A DNA stretch of 6,298 nucleotides, from positions 1-6,298 of the forward strand of contig JAFAFZ010000150.1 of the NCBI GenBank assembly GCA_023423215.1, in the 5' to 3' direction. The notes below the pieces were generated by a model. It saw only the letters and a program-made list of their open reading frames with translations, had not been told where the DNA came from and did not search any database. Made by a program: the position numbers and the translations under genes. Origin of the DNA: Actinomycetes bacterium. GTDB lineage: Bacteria > Actinomycetota > Acidimicrobiia > Acidimicrobiales > Microtrichaceae. The stretch's first letter is position 1, and the number at the start of each line of letters is the position of its first letter. This document shows, piece by piece, positions 4,840 to 6,298 of the stretch.

Positions 4840-6262
4840 TCAGCGGCAGAGCTCGGACAGCGCCGCGGCGGCCTCCCGGCCGGCCAGGTTCCACGCGACG
4901 GGGGCGTCCGGGTCGTACCCCTCGCAGAGCGACGAGGTCAGCAGCTCCGCGTCGTACTCGGCGAGCCGCGGGACCGCGTCGGCCAGCACCGGGGTGGCGT
5001 CGGCGGAGAGCCGTCCCGCGTAGTACGGATCGAAGGTCGCACCCTCGACCCCCAGCGCCCGCTCGACGTTGTGCGTCGCCACCGCACGGTCCGGGTCCGC
5101 GACGTTCACCAGCACCACCCCGACCAGCACGGCCAGACCGAGCGCGGTCGGCAGCCAGTCCCGCCGCAACCGCGTGAGGCGGACGAACGACGCCGCGACC
5201 ACCAGGAACGCCGCGCCGAGCCACCACGCGAACGCCGTGCTGTACCAGCGCAGGCGGGTCTGGCCGAACGCGTCCTCGTACAGCCCGAGCCGGCTCAGGG
5301 CGGCGTGCACGACGACGAGGGTGAGCAGCGACGCCAGCACGCCGGAGGTGGCGAACACACGTGACGCCGCCCCCGGGGTGCGGGCCACCGACGAGCGCAA
5401 CCAGAGCAGCGCGACGACGGTCACCCCCGCGGCCGCGAGCAGCAGGAAGAAGCCCGAGCGCGCGTACTCCGCGTAGGTCACGCCGGTCGTCCGGGCGACG
5501 TAGGCGGCGCCGCGCTGCGCGACCACCCACTGCGATGCGGCGAAGACGGCGTAGACGGCCGTCAGGCCCACCATGACCACGGCGCCCTCGACGGCGCCGA
5601 GGACCGGCGTCGCGCGGCGCGGCCCCTCCTCCGGAGGGCGCGTCGCCTGGAGGAACCAGCCCGCGAGCACCCAGGCGGTCGCGGCGACGATCACGACGTC
5701 CCAGACCACGTCGCGGTCGACCTCGAGGTCCAGCCAGGCGGCGAACACCGGATCGGCCAGCGCCAGGATCGCCCCGACGACCACGACGAACGGCGCCGCC
5801 ACGAGCACGCCACGGAGGAGCGGCAGCACTCGCTCGCGCATCCGGGCGCCGCCGCTCGGGCCGATGGCCGTGACCGAGTGCCACGCCGGCGGCACCGCCA
5901 CGCAGGTCGTCGCGGTCGAGCGGGCGAGCCGCAGCGCGGTGACCCCGAACGAGGTGCCACGCCGGCGGGCGCCGAGCTCGGACGAGCACGCGAGCGAGAC
6001 GAGCACCGCGACCAGCACGACGTCGATCGCGAGGAGCAGCGGGTCGGCCCGGATCGCCAGGAAGAGCGACACGCCGACGGCGACCACCAGCAGGAGGCGT
6101 CCGACGGGCCGGCACACGCGGCCGGCGCACGCGAGCCCGAACGCCGCGACGGCGACCGCCAGCACCGCGGCGACACCCGCGGCGCGGCTGCGCAGCGCCA
6201 GGTCGACCAGGACACCGACCACCACCAGGGTCAGCCCGACCCGGCGCGGCACCGGCCCGAGC
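4840..6262 (-). CDS. DUF4173-type multi-pass membrane protein, 5' end missing
   Basis: About 473 genomic codons of an integral membrane protein of the DUF4173 type (DUF4153-related). Around ten or more hydrophobic segments are visible along the length. Marks of the family near the C-terminus are LYEDAFGQTRLRWYSTAFAWW-like sequence (about 5230-5290), then NVADPDRAVATHNVERA (about 5055-5105), and a short extracytoplasmic-looking tail with YYAGRLSADATP ending in a Cys-containing segment. The function of the family is not established; it may bind sensor or signalling partners. The gene runs into the contig end. An in-frame GTG at 6291 lies inside adapter sequence, and the first ten residues of that reading frame are artefactual, so the true start is missing. 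It lies 98 nt upstream of the TIGR03086-family gene on the same strand, probably as a separate unit. Confidence 0.78.
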
Positions 6263-6296
6263 CTGTGTCTTATACACGTCTCCGAGCCCACGAGAC
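6263..6296. other. Illumina Nextera transposase adapter (non-biological)
   Basis: These 34 bases match the reverse complement of the Nextera read-2 transposase adapter at 32 positions (differences at 6267 and 6278). The segment includes the 19-bp Tn5 mosaic end form, CTGTsTCTTATACACrTCT, followed by CCGAGCCCACGAGAC. Only two bases follow before the window ends. This is untrimmed library adapter at a contig end, not genomic DNA and not a native Tn5 insertion. Confidence 0.95.
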
Positions 6297-6298
6297 GG

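Noticed and set aside
4742..6277. Long upstream extension of the TIGR03086-family frame
   Set aside because: The extension is Arg/Gly/Ala-rich shadow sequence inside the DUF4173-type gene in another frame. The start at 4741 has a ribosome binding site and begins exactly at the family's N-terminus.
6263..6281. A Tn5/IS50 mosaic end suggesting a mobile element
   Set aside because: The bases continuing from the mosaic end are the synthetic Nextera adapter, and the match lies at the very end of the record, so this is a library artefact.

Overview
The window is very GC-rich DNA with tightly packed genes, strong GGAGG-type ribosome binding sites, GTG as well as ATG starts, and protein families typical of Actinobacteria (a TIGR03086-type metal-binding protein and a DUF4173-type membrane protein). 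I read it as a fragment of an actinobacterial genome and cannot place it below that level. The right end is not genomic. Positions 6263-6296 match the Illumina Nextera transposase adapter at 32 of 34 bases, so this is the end of an assembled contig, and real sequence stops near 6262.

Left part (71-4152, + strand): one tight operon of five genes resembling the accessory and small-subunit genes of methylamine dehydrogenase (mau) clusters. In order these are a MauE-like membrane protein with a CGCF motif; a Tat-exported, extremely cysteine-rich protein related to the methylamine dehydrogenase light chain and fused to two copies of an actinobacterial secreted-protein repeat; a membrane-anchored MauD-like thioredoxin-fold protein with a CATC motif; a small soluble protein of unknown function; and a MauF/CcdA-like membrane protein with a conserved SPCG motif. 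No heavy chain (MauB), MauG-type di-haem enzyme or amicyanin is present in the window. By eye, the light-chain-like protein keeps the first Trp of the tryptophan tryptophylquinone (TTQ) cofactor but has Pro at the second. My inference is that the thiol-redox and export machinery of the mau system has been kept to fold a disulfide-rich extracellular protein that is not a TTQ amine dehydrogenase. This operon is the best candidate here for an undescribed system. DNA left of position 1 is not visible, so a further upstream partner cannot be excluded.

The operon is translationally coupled throughout. Gene 1 to gene 2 is separated by 1 nt and gene 3 to gene 4 overlaps by 1 nt. Both true gaps (gene 2 to 3 and gene 4 to 5) are bridged exactly by tiny reading frames whose start and stop overlap the neighbouring genes by ATGA/GTGA.

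Right part (4187-6262, - strand): two genes facing the operon. The upstream one is a 5'-truncated DUF4173-type multi-pass membrane protein. About 100 nt further on is a small DinB-like TIGR03086-family protein with its own probable promoter, overlapped by a perfect TetR-type palindrome at 4777-4792. The two convergent transcription units meet in a 34-nt gap that holds a GC-rich hairpin.
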